A stretch of DNA of 6,669 nucleotides, taken from positions 1-6,669 of the forward strand of contig QMZJ01000069.1 of NCBI GenBank assembly GCA_003663115.1, written 5' to 3'. Below the pieces are notes generated by a model. It searched no databases. It saw only the letters and a list, made by a program, of their open reading frames with translations, and had not been told where the DNA came from. A program made the position numbers and the translations under genes. Positions 6,135-6,669 of this stretch are shown here, piece after piece. This stretch comes from Candidatus Altarchaeales archaeon (GTDB taxonomy: Archaea; Altiarchaeota; Altiarchaeia; IMC4; QMZM01). Numbering within the stretch: position 1 is the first letter of the stretch; each line of letters starts with the position of its first letter.

Positions 6135-6140
6135 CACCCC
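6135..6140 (-). promoter_or_regulatory. Ribosome-binding site of purS
   Basis: GGGGTG on the minus strand lies six bases before ATG 6128. Its last three bases are the GTG that could otherwise be read as an in-frame start at 6137, so the site argues for ATG 6128. Confidence 0.55.
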
Positions 6141-6157
6141 TATAATAATTCATTGTG

Positions 6158-6168
6158 AAATAAAATTA
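6158..6168 (-). promoter_or_regulatory. Possible TATA element of the purS-purL operon
   Basis: The minus strand reads TAATTTTATTTC here, the most TATA-like stretch in the gap before purS. Transcription starting about 25 bases downstream would begin near 6137-6140, at the edge of the purS ribosome-binding site, so the assignment is tentative. The upstream gene ends at a terminator-like hairpin just before this element, which makes a separate purS promoter likely. Confidence 0.3.
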
Positions 6169-6173
6169 ATCAC

Positions 6174-6205
6174 GGAAAAGATAAAAACCAGAATTGAAAT
6201 TCAGG
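6174..6205 (-). terminator. Hairpin and T-tract terminator after the secreted protein gene
   Basis: On the minus strand CCTGAATT and AATTCTGG (6205-6188) form an inverted repeat with one mismatched pair and a very short loop. TTTTTATCTTTTCC follows immediately. It lies about 33 bases after the stop of the upstream gene and just before purS. The T-tract alone would be adequate for archaeal termination. Confidence 0.45.
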
Positions 6206-6237
6206 ACACTGGAGAAGGCGGAGATTGCCTACCTGGT

Positions 6238-6669
6238 TTATTCAACGATTCCCCGAATGCTACCACTCTCTGTGTGAGTAACTGTTCTTCCAGCCACCTC
6301 TTCAGTGTATGTTATTGTTATATCTGTCTGGAAGTAGTCACCAGCCTCTTTGTATTCTAGTGAATCACCAGTACATGTAAGTTGAATGGTATCCCCCGGA
6401 GCTACCGATACTGTGGTATTGTCTCCTCCACCGAAAAGAGACGTACCTGTTCCGCTTTCATCGGTAAAGAAACAGTCTCCATCTGCATAAACGTCTGTTA
6501 TTGTTACGGGAGTACCTCTGGCATTTATGAAGATCGCTTTTAATTCATTTTCTTCAGAAGACCACTGAAAATCAAGGCATCTTATATGTGTAAAGCCAGC
6601 AGCCCTGTTCGTGCTCCATCCATGGATCTCGGGTGGGAATGCAGCAACCAAAATCCAATTGGAGGATAT
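6238..6669 (-). CDS. Secreted or pilin-like beta-rich protein, 5' end outside window
   Basis: The frame is open from the right edge to TAA at 6238-6240, giving 143 visible residues of a protein whose N-terminus lies beyond the window. No name can be given with confidence. After a short hydrophobic stretch (NWILVAAF, residues 4-11) comes GFTHIRCLDFQWSSEENELKAIFINARGTPVTI. A Gly/Thr/Ser/Asp-rich, beta-strand-like body follows, and the chain ends SGSIRGIVE. The pattern of an N-terminal hydrophobic segment, a 'GFTHIRCLDF' strand, 'NARG-PVTITDVYADG-C', 'YTEEVAGRTVTHTESGSIRG' and a final Val-Glu resembles secreted archaeal proteins often found in pilin-like sets. That resemblance is from memory, not a search. 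Cysteines at visible residues 31, 66 and 99 could form a disulfide outside the cell. A TTG at 6649-6651 is a formal start but would cut into the hydrophobic segment, so I treat the gene as partial. It ends at its own terminator and need not be related to the purine genes. Confidence 0.65.
   Translation of the reverse strand: MSSNWILVAAFPPEIHGWSTNRAAGFTHIRCLDFQWSSEENELKAIFINARGTPVTITDVYADGDCFFTDESGTGTSLFGGGDNTTVSVAPGDTIQLTCTGDSLEYKEAGDYFQTDITITYTEEVAGRTVTHTESGSIRGIVE

Noticed and set aside
6129..6137. GTG start for PurS
   Set aside because: The GTG is part of the GGGGTG ribosome-binding site for the ATG at 6128, which gives the canonical PurS N-terminus.
6649..6651. TTG as the true start of the secreted protein
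   Set aside because: The frame stays open to the window edge with more hydrophobic residues upstream, so the real start is more likely outside.

Overview
This 6.7 kb window is archaeal chromosomal DNA from an organism I cannot place more precisely. The evidence is the gene set: the C-terminus of a class I lysyl-tRNA synthetase, an archaeal-size PCNA sliding clamp (244 aa), the three-part small-type FGAM synthase (PurS, PurL, PurQ), a ribbon-helix-helix regulator, and a secreted beta-rich protein of a kind seen beside archaeal pilin-like genes. AGG/AGA arginine and ATA isoleucine codons are common. TATA-like boxes (TTTAAATA) and U-rich ends fit archaeal transcription, and the PCNA start has no Shine-Dalgarno, as in leaderless archaeal genes.

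Layout, plus strand: the end of lysK (1-501) is followed after one base by a 342-aa multi-spanning membrane protein with a cysteine-rich C-terminal domain (503-1531), probably cotranscribed. The PCNA gene (1571-2305) follows after a 39-bp AT-rich gap. Minus strand: a partial secreted/pilin-like gene enters from the right edge (6669-6238) and ends at a hairpin plus T-tract. A purine cluster follows in the order purS (6128-5847), purL (5887-3578, overlapping purS by 41 nt), a ribbon-helix-helix gene (3534-3337) with its own TATA-like box, purQ (3238-2408), and a short charged ORF (2411-2298). This ORF shares an ATGA overlap with purQ and runs convergently into the PCNA stop codon.

PurS, PurL and PurQ together form the glutamine-dependent FGAM synthase of de novo purine synthesis. 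PurQ releases ammonia from glutamine, PurS helps dock and channel, and PurL uses ATP and ammonia to convert FGAR to FGAM. All active-site signatures I could look for are present. The most interesting parts are accessory: a regulator placed inside the cluster with repeated ATAGT half-sites between its TATA box and start; a coherent 22-residue reading frame continuing past that regulator's stop after a six-A run; the unannotated-looking 37-aa ORF after purQ; and the membrane protein with 11 cysteines in its C-terminal domain. I see no CRISPR array, tRNA, rRNA or insertion sequence, and no gene-free stretch longer than about 110 bp.
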